Origin: Crenobacter luteus
Lineage (GTDB): Bacteria; Pseudomonadota; Gammaproteobacteria; Burkholderiales; Chromobacteriaceae
DNA: 64,000 nt
NCBI RefSeq assembly: GCF_004345725.1
Contig: NZ_SLXG01000001.1
Location: 62,001-126,000 of the forward strand
Direction of reading: 5' to 3'
Part shown: piece after piece, positions 17,291-27,775 of the stretch
Numbering within the stretch: position 1 is the stretch's first letter
Layout of the letters: every line of letters begins with the position of its first letter
The notes under the pieces: model-generated
What the model was told of the DNA's origin: nothing
What the model saw: only the letters and a program-made list of their open reading frames with translations
Database searches by the model: none
Made by a program: the position numbers and the translations under genes

Positions 17291-17300
17291 GTCTATACGT
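17291..17300. promoter_or_regulatory. Putative PhnF operator upstream of the transporter operon
   Basis: GTCTATACGT is identical to the reverse complement of the word at the phnG promoter and contains GT-C-TA-T-AC. It lies 22 bases before the substrate-binding protein start, within the 5' leader. A related but weaker word, GGCTAGAC, is at 17160-17167. Confidence 0.6.
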
Positions 17301-17321
17301 CTAAATAATGTGGAGCCCTCC

Positions 17322-18332
17322 ATGACGCTGAACACCCTCGCCGCCGCCGTCGGCCTCGCCTTGGCCGCCACCGCCGCCCAGGCCGCCACGCTGACCGTCT
17401 ACACCGCGCTCGAAGCCGACCAGATCAAGCCGTACAAGGAAGCGTTCGAGAAGGCCAACCCGGACGTCGAGCTGCGCTTCGTGCGCGAGTCGACCGGCAT
17501 CATCACCGCCAAGCTGCTGTCCGAGAAGAACAATCCGAAGGCCGACGTGGTGTGGGGTCTGGCGGCGACCAGCCTGCAGGTGCTGGCCGACCAGGGCATG
17601 CTGCAGCCGTACGCGCCGAAGTCTCTGGCGTCGATCACGCCGGCCTTCCGCGACCGGGCGAATCCGCCGCGCTGGGTCGGCATGGACGTGTGGGCCGCGA
17701 CGATCTGCTTCAATACCGTCGAGGCGGCGAAGAAGGGCCTGCCCAAGCCGCAAAGCTGGATGGATCTGACCCGTCCCGTCTACAAGGACCAGATCGTGAT
17801 GCCGCACCCGGCGTCTTCGGGCACCGGCTTCCTCGACGTGTCGGCCTGGCTGCAGATGTTCGGCGACAAGAAGGGCTGGGACTACATGGACAAGCTGCAC
17901 GTCAATATGGCGCAGTATGTCCACTCCGGCTCCAAGCCGTGCAAGATGGCCGCCGCCGGCGAGTACCCGATCGGCATCTCGTTCGAATACCGCGGCGCGC
18001 AACTGAAGGAGAAGGGGGCGCCGATCGACCTGGTGTTCCCGAAGGAGGGGCTGGGCTGGGACCTGGAGGCGACGGCGATCGTCAAGGGCACCAAGCAGCT
18101 GGCCGCCGCGCAGAGGCTGGCCGACTTCGCCGCCAGCCGTCCGGCGATGGAGCTGTACGAGAAGAACTACGCCGTCCTCGCGATGCCGGGCGTCGCCAAG
18201 CCCAACCCGCTGCTGCCGGCCAACTACGAGAAGCAGCTGGTGAAGAACGACTTCACCTGGGCCGCCCGGCACCGCGACGCGATCCTGAAAGAGTGGTCGC
18301 GCCGCTACGAGAGCAAGGCCGAGGCCAAGTAA
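17322..18332 (+). CDS. Phosphonate-type ABC transporter substrate-binding protein (AepX/FbpA-like)
   Basis: A 336-residue periplasmic protein of the iron/2-aminoethylphosphonate (FbpA-type) group. The signal peptide is MTLNTLAAAVGLALAATAAQA, unusually without a Lys or Arg near the start. The mature protein begins with TLTVYTALEADQIKPYKEAFEKA, the standard first lobe of this class. Other family blocks are DVVWGLAATSLQVLADQG and HPASSGTGFLDVSAW. The Pho box and PhnF-type operator upstream and the neighbouring C-P lyase genes argue for 2-aminoethylphosphonate or another phosphonate rather than iron. An in-frame GTG 12 bases upstream is an alternative start. Confidence 0.85.
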   Translation: MTLNTLAAAVGLALAATAAQAATLTVYTALEADQIKPYKEAFEKANPDVELRFVRESTGIITAKLLSEKNNPKADVVWGLAATSLQVLADQGMLQPYAPKSLASITPAFRDRANPPRWVGMDVWAATICFNTVEAAKKGLPKPQSWMDLTRPVYKDQIVMPHPASSGTGFLDVSAWLQMFGDKKGWDYMDKLHVNMAQYVHSGSKPCKMAAAGEYPIGISFEYRGAQLKEKGAPIDLVFPKEGLGWDLEATAIVKGTKQLAAAQRLADFAASRPAMELYEKNYAVLAMPGVAKPNPLLPANYEKQLVKNDFTWAARHRDAILKEWSRRYESKAEAK

Positions 18333-18350
18333 GCCGATAACGTTGGCCGA

Positions 18351-18417
18351 GCCGGCGGCGCGCGCCGCCGGCCGTTTGCCCAAGCCGGCCGTCGGTCGCA
18401 CGCGGCTTGGGCAAACG
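18351..18417 (+). terminator. Two strong stem-loops between the binding protein and ATPase genes
   Basis: A perfect 22-base palindrome (18351-18372, beginning GCCGGCGGCG) is followed at once by a 14-pair stem. Its arms are CGTTTGCCCAAGCC (18373-18386) and GGCTTGGGCAAACG (18404-18417), with a 17-base loop. There is no T-run, so full termination is unlikely. Such hairpins usually protect the upstream message and reduce read-through, raising binding protein over membrane components. A copy of the TTGGCCGAG word abuts it at 18343-18351. Confidence 0.6.
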
Positions 18418-18446
18418 CGATCCGCCATTCTGGAGTTCCCCCCCGC

Positions 18447-19540
18447 ATGAAACCCGACGACGCCTTCCTGTCGGCCGCGCCGCACCTCGCGGTCGCCGGC
18501 CTCTCGCGCCGTTACGGCGCGTTCACCGCGCTCGACGACGTGTCGCTCGCCATCCGCAAGGGCGAGTTCGTCTGCCTGCTCGGCCCCTCGGGCTGCGGCA
18601 AGACGACGCTGTTGCGCCTCGTCGCCGGTCTCGACACGCCGGACGCCGGCCGCGTGCTCGCGCACGGCGCCGACATCACGCGGCTGCCGCCGGCGCGTCG
18701 CGATTACGGCATCGTGTTCCAGAGTTACGCGCTGTTCCCCAACCTCTCGGTCGCCGACAACATCGCCTACGGCCTGACGCCGCGCCGCGAGCGCGCGCGC
18801 CACCGCGAGCGGGTGCGCGAGCTGTTGGAGCTGGTCGGCCTGCCCGGCGCCGAGGACAAGTACCCGGCGGCGCTGTCGGGCGGACAGCAGCAGCGCGTCG
18901 CGCTGGCCCGCGCGCTGGCGACCTCGCCGGGGCTGCTGCTGCTCGACGAGCCCTTGTCGGCGCTCGACGCGCGGGTGCGCGACAAGCTGCGCGACGAGCT
19001 CAAGCGGCTGCAGAAGAAGCTCGGCGTGACGACGCTGATGGTCACCCACGACCAGGCCGAGGCGCTGGCGATCGCCGACCGGGTCGTCGTGATGAACGCC
19101 GGCCGCATCGAGCAGGTCGGCACGCCGTCCGAGATCTACCGCCAGCCGGCGAGCCGCTTCGTCGCCGAGTTCGTCGGCGAAGCGAACTGGCTGGCTGCGC
19201 GGCGCGTGGCCGACGACGTGGTCGAGGTCGGCTCGCACCGGCTCGTGCTCGGCCAGGCCTTGCCGGCCGGCGACGCCTTTTCGCTGTTCGTGCGTCCGGA
19301 AGACGTGCTGGTGCGCGAGCGCTGGCAGGCCGCGCCGAACACGCTGTTGGCGCGCGTCGCCGACGTCGCCTTCGCCGGCGCGCTGACGCGGCTCAAGCTC
19401 GCGCCCGAGGGCATGCCGGGCGTGACGCTGACCGCCGAGCTGTGCCCGTCGATGCTGTCGCGCCAGACCGTCGTGCCCGGCCAGATCGTGCCGGTCGCGC
19501 TGCCGGCCGAGCGGCTGATCGCCTACCCGGAGGGCGCGCG

Positions 19541-19547
<7 letters not shown>
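18447..19547 (+). CDS. Phosphonate-type ABC transporter ATP-binding protein
   Basis: A 366-residue ATPase: Walker A GPSGCGKTTLLRL (near residue 49), Q-loop IVFQSYALFPNL, signature LSGGQQQRVALARA, Walker B LLLLDEPLSALD and switch His in VTHDQAEAL. A C-terminal TOBE domain (about 270-355) marks the spermidine/iron/2-aminoethylphosphonate importer class. It energises the fused permease that follows, whose start codon overlaps its stop by seven bases. The pairing with the upstream binding protein is inferred from order and strand. Confidence 0.92.
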
Positions 19548-21253
<1,706 letters not shown>

Positions 21254-21272
21254 AGGGCCGTTAAAGGGCCGG

Positions 21273-21284
21273 GCGGTCGACCGC
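21273..21284. repeat. Palindrome and short direct repeat in the convergent gap
   Basis: GCGGTCGACCGC is a perfect 12-base palindrome between the convergent permease and DUF456 genes. Just before it, TAAAGGGCCG is repeated in tandem (21251-21260 and 21262-21271). No T-run follows, so a terminator role is uncertain. Confidence 0.35.
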
Positions 21285-21307
21285 GCGGCCAGCGTTGTCG
21301 AGCTGGC

Positions 21308-21787
21308 TCAGAGCAGCAGCGCGCCGGCGAACACCGCCAGCATCGCGAACGCGCAGCCGATCTTGGCGACGGTGCCGACGATGAAGCCGGCGAAGGTGCC
21401 GATGCCGACCCTGCCGGCCTGATAGAGGTCGCGCCGCGCGAGGAACTCGCCGACGCCGGCGCCGACCAGCGGGCCGAGGATCAGGCCGGCCAGACCGAAG
21501 AAGACGCCGACCACGCTGCCGATCAGCGCGCCCCACAGCGCCTTGCGGCTCGCTCCGCTCATCTTGGCGCCGAGCAGGCCGGCGACGAAGTCGACCGCGA
21601 GGCCGACCGCGGTCAGGACGCCGAGCACGACCAGCGCGGTGGCGCCGATGAGCTGGAAATTGCCGACCCAGCCGGCGAGCGCGAAGCCGGCTAGCATCAG
21701 CGGCAGGCCGGGCAGCGCAGGAAACACCGTGCCGGCGAGACCGAGCAATACGAGAACGGCGGAAAGTGCGTAGAGGGCGATGTCCAA
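21308..21787 (-). CDS. DUF456 membrane protein
   Basis: A 159-residue protein made almost wholly of hydrophobic, glycine-rich helices (about four membrane passes). It has the DUF456 pattern FPALPGLPLMLAGFALAGW near the start and ALWGALIGSVVGVFFGLAGLILGPLVGAGVGEFL in the middle. The function of the family is unknown. The start is a TTG at 21787, preceded at a suitable distance by GGAG. It is separated from ppk by that gene's terminator, so it probably has its own promoter. Confidence 0.85.
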   Translation of the reverse strand: MDIALYALSAVLVLLGLAGTVFPALPGLPLMLAGFALAGWVGNFQLIGATALVVLGVLTAVGLAVDFVAGLLGAKMSGASRKALWGALIGSVVGVFFGLAGLILGPLVGAGVGEFLARRDLYQAGRVGIGTFAGFIVGTVAKIGCAFAMLAVFAGALLL

Positions 21788-21805
21788 GGCGAAGGCTCCG
21801 GGCAG

Positions 21806-21837
21806 AAAAAAGACGGGCGCGCGGCGCGCCCGTCTTT
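21806..21837 (-). terminator. Rho-independent terminator of ppk
   Basis: AAAGACGGGCGCG and CGCGCCCGTCTTT form a 13-pair stem with a three-base loop. Reading leftward it ends in a run of six T, right after the ppk stop codon at 21873. Confidence 0.88.
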
Positions 21838-21872
21838 AGGGGGAAATGGGGTGGCCGAGTTCCGGCCGGCGC

Positions 21873-23933
21873 CTAGCGCGCGTATTCGGCCAACAGCACG
21901 TCCTGCGCGCAGCGCGGGCGGGCGCGGCTGGCGCGACGCCGGTAGCTGCCGTCCGGCTGCATTTCCCAGGCGTTGACGTTGTCCTCGAGGTAGAGCTTGA
22001 GGCCTTCCTTGATCAGGCGGCGCTTGATCTTCGCGTCGACGATGGGCACGCAGGTTTCGATGCGGCGGAACAGGTTGCGGCCCATCCAGTCGGCGCTGGC
22101 GATCAGCACGTCTTCGTGCTTGTCGTTGAAGAAGTAGAACACGCGCGTGTGCTCGAGGAAGCGGCCGACGATGGAGCGCACACTGATGTTGTCCGACAGC
22201 CCCGGCACGCCGGGCCGCAGCGCGCACACGCCGCGCACGATCAGCTGGATCTTCACGCCGGCCTGGCTGGCCTTGTAGAGCGCGTGGATGATCTGCGGCT
22301 CCAGGAGCGCGTTCATCTTGGCGATGATCTGCGCCGGGCGGCCGGCGGCGGCGTGCTCGGCCTCGCGCTCGATCGCGGACAGCAGCATCGAATGCAGCGT
22401 GAACGGCGACTGGTAGATCAGCTTGAGCTTGCCGGCGCGCCCGAGGCCGGTCAGTTGCACGAAGATGTCGTTGACGTCGCTGGCCAGCTCGTCGTTGCAG
22501 GTCAACAGGCCGAAGTCGGTGTAGAGCCGCGCGGTGCGCGGGTGGTAGTTGCCGGTGCCCAGATGCACGTAGCGCTTCAGGCCGCCTTCCTCGCGGCGCA
22601 CCACCATCAGCATCTTGGCGTGCACCTTGTAGCCGAACACGCCGTAGACGACGTGCGCGCCGGCGTCCTCGAGCCGGCTGGCCCAGCCGATATTGGCCTC
22701 CTCGTCGAAGCGCGCCATCAATTCGACCACCACGGTGACCTGCTTGCCGGCGCGCGCGGCGGCGAGCAGCGAGTCCATCAGCACCGAGTCGGTGCCGGTG
22801 CGGTAGACGGTCATCTTGATCGCCACCACCTGCGGGTCGGTCGCCGCGAGGTTCAACAGGTCGATCACCGGCTGGAAGCTCTGGTACGGGTGGTGCAACA
22901 GGATGTCGCCACGGGCGATCGCGTCGAACAGATTGCTTTTCTTCGCGACGGCGGCCGGCAGGCTTGGCTCGAACGGCGCGAACTTGAGGTCGGGGCGGTC
23001 GATCAGCTCGGGCACCTGCATCAGCCTGACCAGGTTGACCGGTCCGTTGACGCGGTAGACGTCGAGCTTCTCGAGCCCGAACTGGCCGGCGAGGAATTCT
23101 TCCATGTGCTCGGGGCAGGTGTCGGCGATCTCCAGCCGTACCGCCTCGCCGAACTGGCGGTGGCGCAGTTCGCCCTGCAGCGCGGTGCGCAGGTTCTTCA
23201 CGTCCTCGTCCTCGACCGTCAGCTCGCTGTTGCGGGTGACGCGGAACTGATAGCAGCCCTTGACCGCCATGCCGAGGAAGAGCTCGTGCACGTGGGCGTG
23301 CAGGATCGACGACAGGAAGACCAGCGTGTCGCGGCCGTCGGTTAGTTCGGCCGGCAGCCGGATCACGCGCGGCAGGATGCGCGGCGCCTGCACGATCGCG
23401 ATGCCCGACGCGCGGCCGAAGGCGTCGCGGCCTTCGAGCTCGACGGCGAAGTTCAGGCTCTTGTTCAGGAGCTTGGGGAAGGGGTGCGAGGGGTCGAGCC
23501 CGATCGGCGTCAGGATCGGCATCAATTCGCGGAAGAAGTAGGCGCGGATCCAGTCGCGCTGCGCGTCGTTCCACTCGGCGCGCCTGAGGAACACGATATC
23601 CTGCTCGCGCAGCGCCGGCAGCAGCACCTCGTTGAGCACCTGGTACTGCTCGCGCACCAGCGCGTGCGCGGCGTTCGAGACGCGGGTGAGCGCCTGACGC
23701 GGCGTCAGCCCGTCGGGCAAGAGGCGGTTCGGGTTTTCGGCGACGTTGTCCTTGAGCCAGGCGACGCGCACCTCGAAGAACTCGTCGAGGTTGGACGATA
23801 CGATGCACAGGAACTTGAGCCGCTCGAGAAAGGGCAGGCTGGCGTCTTCCGCCTGCGCGAGCACGCGGCGGTTGAACTCGATCAGCCCGAGTTCGCGGTT
23901 GAGCAAGAGTTCGGTCTGGGCTACTTGGGTCAT
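21873..23933 (-). CDS. ppk: Polyphosphate kinase 1
   Basis: A 686-residue enzyme that reversibly makes inorganic polyphosphate from ATP. The start (LLNRELGLIEFNRRVLAQAED, SSNLDEFFEVRVA) is the PPK1 N-terminal domain. The phospholipase-D-like catalytic half contains GYKVHAK (His438, the expected phosphorylated histidine) and RYVHLGTGNYHP (His457). The length agrees with the family (about 690). The window also contains phosphonate genes with a Pho box, so phosphorus storage and scavenging lie close together, though they are separate transcripts. Its terminator is just downstream. Confidence 0.97.
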   Translation of the reverse strand: MTQVAQTELLLNRELGLIEFNRRVLAQAEDASLPFLERLKFLCIVSSNLDEFFEVRVAWLKDNVAENPNRLLPDGLTPRQALTRVSNAAHALVREQYQVLNEVLLPALREQDIVFLRRAEWNDAQRDWIRAYFFRELMPILTPIGLDPSHPFPKLLNKSLNFAVELEGRDAFGRASGIAIVQAPRILPRVIRLPAELTDGRDTLVFLSSILHAHVHELFLGMAVKGCYQFRVTRNSELTVEDEDVKNLRTALQGELRHRQFGEAVRLEIADTCPEHMEEFLAGQFGLEKLDVYRVNGPVNLVRLMQVPELIDRPDLKFAPFEPSLPAAVAKKSNLFDAIARGDILLHHPYQSFQPVIDLLNLAATDPQVVAIKMTVYRTGTDSVLMDSLLAAARAGKQVTVVVELMARFDEEANIGWASRLEDAGAHVVYGVFGYKVHAKMLMVVRREEGGLKRYVHLGTGNYHPRTARLYTDFGLLTCNDELASDVNDIFVQLTGLGRAGKLKLIYQSPFTLHSMLLSAIEREAEHAAAGRPAQIIAKMNALLEPQIIHALYKASQAGVKIQLIVRGVCALRPGVPGLSDNISVRSIVGRFLEHTRVFYFFNDKHEDVLIASADWMGRNLFRRIETCVPIVDAKIKRRLIKEGLKLYLEDNVNAWEMQPDGSYRRRASRARPRCAQDVLLAEYAR

Positions 23934-24012
23934 GGCAATCTGCTCTGGGCGAAGGCACTGAGCGGAGCGTCGCGTAGCGGCGCTCGGCTCAGGACTCTCG
24001 CGGCGCGAAGAC

Positions 24013-24042
24013 GACAGAGCCCTCGCGAAGGAGGGCTCTGTC
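24013..24042 (-). terminator. Stem-loop after the iron-trafficking gene
   Basis: GACAGAGCCCTC and GAGGGCTCTGTC form a 12-pair stem with a six-base loop. On the leftward strand it is followed only by TCTT, so it is a weak terminator or a 3' stabilising hairpin, just past the stop codon at 24049. Confidence 0.6.
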
Positions 24043-24048
24043 GGTCGA

Positions 24049-24321
24049 TCAGGCGGACGGCGGCGTGTAGCCTTCCGGCACGTCGGCGCCCTGGCCGAAG
24101 AAGTAGGCGTCCAGCTGCTGCGCGAGGTACTGGCGTGCGCGGCTGTCGGCGAGGTTCAGGCGGTTCTCGTTGATCAGCATGGTCTGATACTTGAGCCAGC
24201 CTTGCCAGGCTTCTTTCGAAACGCTTTCAAACACGCGCTTGCCGAGTTCGCCCGGCAGCGGCGGGAAATCGAGACCCTCGGCTTCGCGGCCGAGCTTGAC
24301 GCAGTGAACGGTACGAGCCAT
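24049..24321 (-). CDS. yggX: Fe(2+)-trafficking protein (YggX family)
   Basis: A 90-residue protein with the family start [27 protein letters not shown] and the helical core [35 protein letters not shown]. YggX-type proteins protect iron-sulfur clusters from oxidation and help keep Fe(II) available. The start at 24321 is chosen by homology and a good ribosome site (AGGAAG). The single cysteine near residue 7, important in this family, is present. Confidence 0.95.
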   Translation of the reverse strand: MARTVHCVKLGREAEGLDFPPLPGELGKRVFESVSKEAWQGWLKYQTMLINENRLNLADSRARQYLAQQLDAYFFGQGADVPEGYTPPSA

Positions 24322-24362
24322 TGCACTTCCTTCGTTGAGGTGAAACAGGATAGCGGAATATT

Positions 24363-24380
24363 GTGTCATACAGATGACAC
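24363..24380. promoter_or_regulatory. Inverted repeat upstream of the iron-trafficking gene
   Basis: GTGTCAT-ACAG-ATGACAC is a perfect 7+7 inverted repeat, about 42 bases upstream of the start codon, near where the -35 region would be (TATCCT at 24348-24353, leftward, is a possible -10). It could be an operator; the regulator is unknown. Confidence 0.3.
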
Positions 24381-24479
24381 GTCATCCAGACCGCATGGCG
24401 CGACCAGGAGGCGACGTCATCGAGCAGATGGGGGCGATGCGCCGTGGTGCAAGCGGCAAGGGGGCTTGGCCGAGCCCGT

Positions 24480-25787
24480 TCACAGCGTCTTGATGAACAC
24501 CTTCGAGCGGCGCTGGAAGTTGTAGCACTCCTGGCGCTCCATCGGCAGCTCGGACAGCGGCGCGGCGACGAAGCCGCGCTCGACGAACCAGTGCGCGGTC
24601 TGCGTCGTCAGCACGAACAGGCGCGCGATGCCACGGCGGCGCGCCTGGTTCTCGACGTAGCGCAGCAGCATTTCGCCGAAGCCGGCGTCGCGCCGCTCGG
24701 CGCTGACCGCGAGGCAGGCGAGCTCGGCCATGCCGGATTCGGGAAAGGCGTGCATCGCGACGCAGCCGCAGATGCGGCCGTCGTGCTCGAGCAAGGCGTA
24801 CTGACCGATTTCCATTTCGAGCACTTCGCGGCTGCGCTTGACGAGGATGCCCTGTGCCTCCAGCGGGGCGATCAGGCCGATCAGGTCGCCGACGTCCTCG
24901 ATGGTCGCGGTGCGGATGCGCACCAGCGGGTCGCGCGCGACCATGGTGCCGCTGCCGTAGTCGGTGAACAGCTCGGTGAGCAAGGCGCCGTCTTCGTCGC
25001 GGCTGACCAGGTGCACGCGCGACACGCCCTCGCGCGTGGCGCGCACCGCGCACGGCAGGTAGGCGCTCGCTTCTTCGGACAGGCCGCCGGCCTCGAGCGC
25101 GGCGTCGACTTCGCCGGCGTCGAGCGTGCTGACCACTTCGCCGTTCCGGGTGATCACGCTGTCGTCGGCGATGAAGAAGATCAGCTTTTCGGCGCGCAGC
25201 GCGATCGCCGCCTGCGTCGCGACCTCTTCCATCGTCAGGTTGAACGCCTCGCCGGTCGGCGAGTAGCCGATCGACGAGATCAGCACCAGCTCGCCGGCCT
25301 CGAGCCGGTGGCGGATGCCGTAGTTGTCGATCTTGCGCACGTGGCCGGTATACAGCATGTCGACGCCGTCGAGCACGCCCAAGGGCTGGGCGGTCAGGAA
25401 GTTGCCGCCGCCTATCCTCAGGTGGGCGCCGTGCATCGGCGAGTTGGGCATGCTCATCGACAGCGCCGCCTCGATCTCGTAGCGGGTTGCGCCGACCGCC
25501 TGGCGCACCACGTCCATCGTCGCCGGGTCGGTCACGCGCCGTTCGCGGTGGAAGGTCTGGCGCAGGCCGTGCTGGGCGGCGAGCTTCTCGATCTGCGGCC
25601 GCGCGCCGTGTACCAGCACGATGCGTGCGCCGAGGCTGGCCAACAGGTTGATGTCCTGCGCGAGGCCGGGCACGCGGCCGGCGGCGACGGTCTCGCCGTT
25701 GACGGCCAGCACGAAGGTCTTGTCGCGGAAGGCGTTGATATAAGGGGCCGCTTCGCGGAAAGACAGCACGAATTCACGGGACAGCAT
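24480..25787 (-). CDS. argA: N-acetylglutamate synthase ArgA
   Basis: A 435-residue fusion of an amino-acid-kinase domain (about residues 20-285) and a GNAT acetyltransferase domain (about 290-435), the classical ArgA layout. It acetylates glutamate with acetyl-CoA, the first step of arginine synthesis, and is normally inhibited by arginine through the kinase-like domain. Family blocks include LVHGARPQIEKLAA, HRLEAGELVLISSIGYSPTGEAFNL and LAVSAERRDAGFGEMLLRYVENQAR. One copy of the TTGGCCGAG word lies just past its stop codon (24466-24474). Confidence 0.95.
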   Translation of the reverse strand: MLSREFVLSFREAAPYINAFRDKTFVLAVNGETVAAGRVPGLAQDINLLASLGARIVLVHGARPQIEKLAAQHGLRQTFHRERRVTDPATMDVVRQAVGATRYEIEAALSMSMPNSPMHGAHLRIGGGNFLTAQPLGVLDGVDMLYTGHVRKIDNYGIRHRLEAGELVLISSIGYSPTGEAFNLTMEEVATQAAIALRAEKLIFFIADDSVITRNGEVVSTLDAGEVDAALEAGGLSEEASAYLPCAVRATREGVSRVHLVSRDEDGALLTELFTDYGSGTMVARDPLVRIRTATIEDVGDLIGLIAPLEAQGILVKRSREVLEMEIGQYALLEHDGRICGCVAMHAFPESGMAELACLAVSAERRDAGFGEMLLRYVENQARRRGIARLFVLTTQTAHWFVERGFVAAPLSELPMERQECYNFQRRSKVFIKTL

Positions 25788-25857
25788 GGCAGCGGGCAGG
25801 GGTAAGGAAATCCGGGCAAGGGTAGCAGGAAAGGGGGCCGCGTGCAGCCCGGGCCGG

Positions 25858-26250
25858 CTAGCGGTAGTGGCGCGACTCCTCGGGCGTCGTGTCGTCGGCG
25901 TCGCCGTGCGGATGGTGCTGGTAGACGACGCTGTAGGCGTCGCGCGGCTTGGTCTCGACCGGCGGCGTCTCGAGGTTGTGCAGTTGCACGTCTTCGCGGT
26001 AGGCGGCCAGCGTCAGCCGTGCCTGCTGCAACAGGCTGTCGTCGGGACGGAAGCCGGCGGCTTCGAGTTGGCCGAGCAGTTCGCCGAGCGTGTGCTCGGG
26101 CAGCCGGTAGCGCAGCCGCAGCCGCTGGCCGTCGGCCTCGGGCGAGGCGGCGACGCCCGGCAGCGAGTTCAGCAGCGCGGCGGCGGCGGCGGCGTCGATC
26201 CCGGCGGCGAGCGCGATCGAGCGGGTCTTCGTCAGTTCGTCGTGCGGCAT
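25858..26250 (-). CDS. Conserved-looking hypothetical protein
   Basis: A 130-residue soluble protein that I do not recognise. Residues 1-70 alternate helix and strand (ALAAGIDAAAAAALLNSLPGV, then LRLRYRLPEHTLGELLGQLEAAGF). This resembles a heavy-metal-associated-like ferredoxin fold, but without its CxxC. The C-terminal tail is polar and His-rich (QHHPHGDADD...ESRHYR). It lies between argA and ctpA on the same strand, with gaps of 70 and 64 bases. Base composition matches the neighbours. An antisense copy of the TTGGCCGAG word lies at 26068, encoding Leu-Gly-Gln. Confidence 0.7.
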   Translation of the reverse strand: MPHDELTKTRSIALAAGIDAAAAAALLNSLPGVAASPEADGQRLRLRYRLPEHTLGELLGQLEAAGFRPDDSLLQQARLTLAAYREDVQLHNLETPPVETKPRDAYSVVYQHHPHGDADDTTPEESRHYR

Positions 26251-26270
26251 GGCGGCGGCCTTCTCGCGGG

Positions 26271-26303
26271 AAAAAGAACGGGGCCGGCGTCGACCGGCCC
26301 CGT
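26271..26303 (-). terminator. Rho-independent terminator of the gpmI-envC-ctpA operon
   Basis: ACGGGGCCGG and CCGGCCCCGT form a 10-pair stem with a six-base loop. On the leftward strand it is followed by TCTTTTT, 11 bases past the ctpA stop codon. Confidence 0.85.
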
Positions 26304-26314
26304 GTCGTGGGCGC

Positions 26315-27739
26315 TCAGTTCGCCTTCTTGCCCAGTATTTGCTGCGCCTTGAGGATGTTCAAGGCCTGGCCGAGCTGGAAGTCGGTCTTCGGATTCGGGT
26401 CGCGCGGATTGACCTCGGACTTGTCGTCCTTGCCGTCGCCCTTGGGCGCGTTCTTGTCGTCCTTGGGCGGCTCGATGCGGCGCACCGGGCGCGCCGGCGC
26501 CTTGTCGTCGCCGTTCGGGTTGTTCAGGTGGTTCTCCAGGTCGGCCTCGCGCACCCTGAGCGCGCTCTCGGCGGCGGTCAGCTTGCCGTCCTCGACGATC
26601 ACGTCGGGGGTGATGCCCTTGGCCTGGATCGAGCGGCCGCTCGGCGTGTAGTAGTGCGCGGTGGTCAGCTTGATGCCGCCGGCGTTGCCGCCCAGCGGCA
26701 GGATGGACTGCACCGAGCCCTTGCCGAAGGTCTGCGTGCCGACCAGTACCGCGCGCTTGTGGTCCTGCAAGGCGCCTGCGACGATCTCGGACGCCGACGC
26801 CGAACCGGCGTTGACGAGCACGACCAGCGGCAGCGACTTGACGTCGGCCGGCAGCGCAGCCAGCGGGTCCTTGCCCGGGCTGCGGGTGTAGCTTTGCGGG
26901 ATCGCGGTCAGCCGCATCTTCGCGTCGTCGGCGCGGCCCTCGGTGTAGACGACCAGCGCGCCCTTGGGCAGAAACACCGACGAAACGCCGACCGCGCCGG
27001 TCAACAGGCCGCCCGGGTCGTCGCGCAGGTCGAGAATCAGGCCCCGTAGCGGCTTCTGGTTGTCGCGATACAGCGTCTGGATCGCCTCGACCAGGTTCTC
27101 GGTGGTGTGCTCCTGGAACTGCGCGATGCGGATGTAGCCGAAGTCCGGCTCGAGCATCTTGAACTTGACGCTCTTGGTCTTGATCACCGCGCGGGTCAGC
27201 GTGAAGACCAGCGGCTTGGTTTCCAGCTTGCGCGCGACGGTCAGCGTGACCTTGGTGCCGGGCTTGCCGCGCATCTTCTTGACCGCGTCGGTCAGCGACA
27301 GGCCGCGCACCGGCGTCTCGTCGATCTTGACGATCAGGTCGCCGCTCTTGATGCCGGCCTTCTGCGCCGGCGTGTCTTCGATCGGCGCGATCACCTTGAC
27401 CGCGCCGTCCTCGGCGCCGATCTCGATGCCCAGGCCGCCGAATTCGCCCTGCGTGCCCTCGCGCAATTCCTTGAAGGCGTCGGCGTCCAGGTAGTCCGAG
27501 TGCGGGTCCAGCCCCGAGATCATGCCCTTGATCGCCTGGTTGATCAGTTTTTTGTCCTCGACCGGCTCGACGTATTCCTGCTTGATGCGGCCGAACACCT
27601 CGGCGAAGGTGCGCAGCTCGTTCAAGGGCAGCGGTGCGACGGCATCCTTCTGCGCCAGCGCCTGCAGGCTGATGGTCAGCGCGCCGCCCGCCAGGGCCCC
27701 TGCGGTGACCAGTGCGATTTTTTTCAGCGGCTCTTTCAT
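26315..27739 (-). CDS. ctpA: Carboxy-terminal processing protease (S41 family)
   Basis: A 474-residue serine protease with an N-terminal signal/anchor (about residues 7-30) and a PDZ domain (about 97-180; GGLGIEIG, AGIKSGDLIVKIDETPV). The catalytic core has NAGSASASEI (Ser315) and TFGKGS (Lys340), the S41 Ser-Lys dyad. It acts in the periplasm on C-terminal tails of envelope proteins. The C-terminal 100 residues are charged and Lys/Asp-rich, a low-complexity tail. It follows envC by 36 bases; ctpA-envC-gpmI is a conserved proteobacterial gene set. Confidence 0.95.
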   Translation of the reverse strand: MKEPLKKIALVTAGALAGGALTISLQALAQKDAVAPLPLNELRTFAEVFGRIKQEYVEPVEDKKLINQAIKGMISGLDPHSDYLDADAFKELREGTQGEFGGLGIEIGAEDGAVKVIAPIEDTPAQKAGIKSGDLIVKIDETPVRGLSLTDAVKKMRGKPGTKVTLTVARKLETKPLVFTLTRAVIKTKSVKFKMLEPDFGYIRIAQFQEHTTENLVEAIQTLYRDNQKPLRGLILDLRDDPGGLLTGAVGVSSVFLPKGALVVYTEGRADDAKMRLTAIPQSYTRSPGKDPLAALPADVKSLPLVVLVNAGSASASEIVAGALQDHKRAVLVGTQTFGKGSVQSILPLGGNAGGIKLTTAHYYTPSGRSIQAKGITPDVIVEDGKLTAAESALRVREADLENHLNNPNGDDKAPARPVRRIEPPKDDKNAPKGDGKDDKSEVNPRDPNPKTDFQLGQALNILKAQQILGKKAN

Positions 27740-27775
27740 GTGTCGCGGCTCTCTATCAAGACGGTTGAATCGGGC

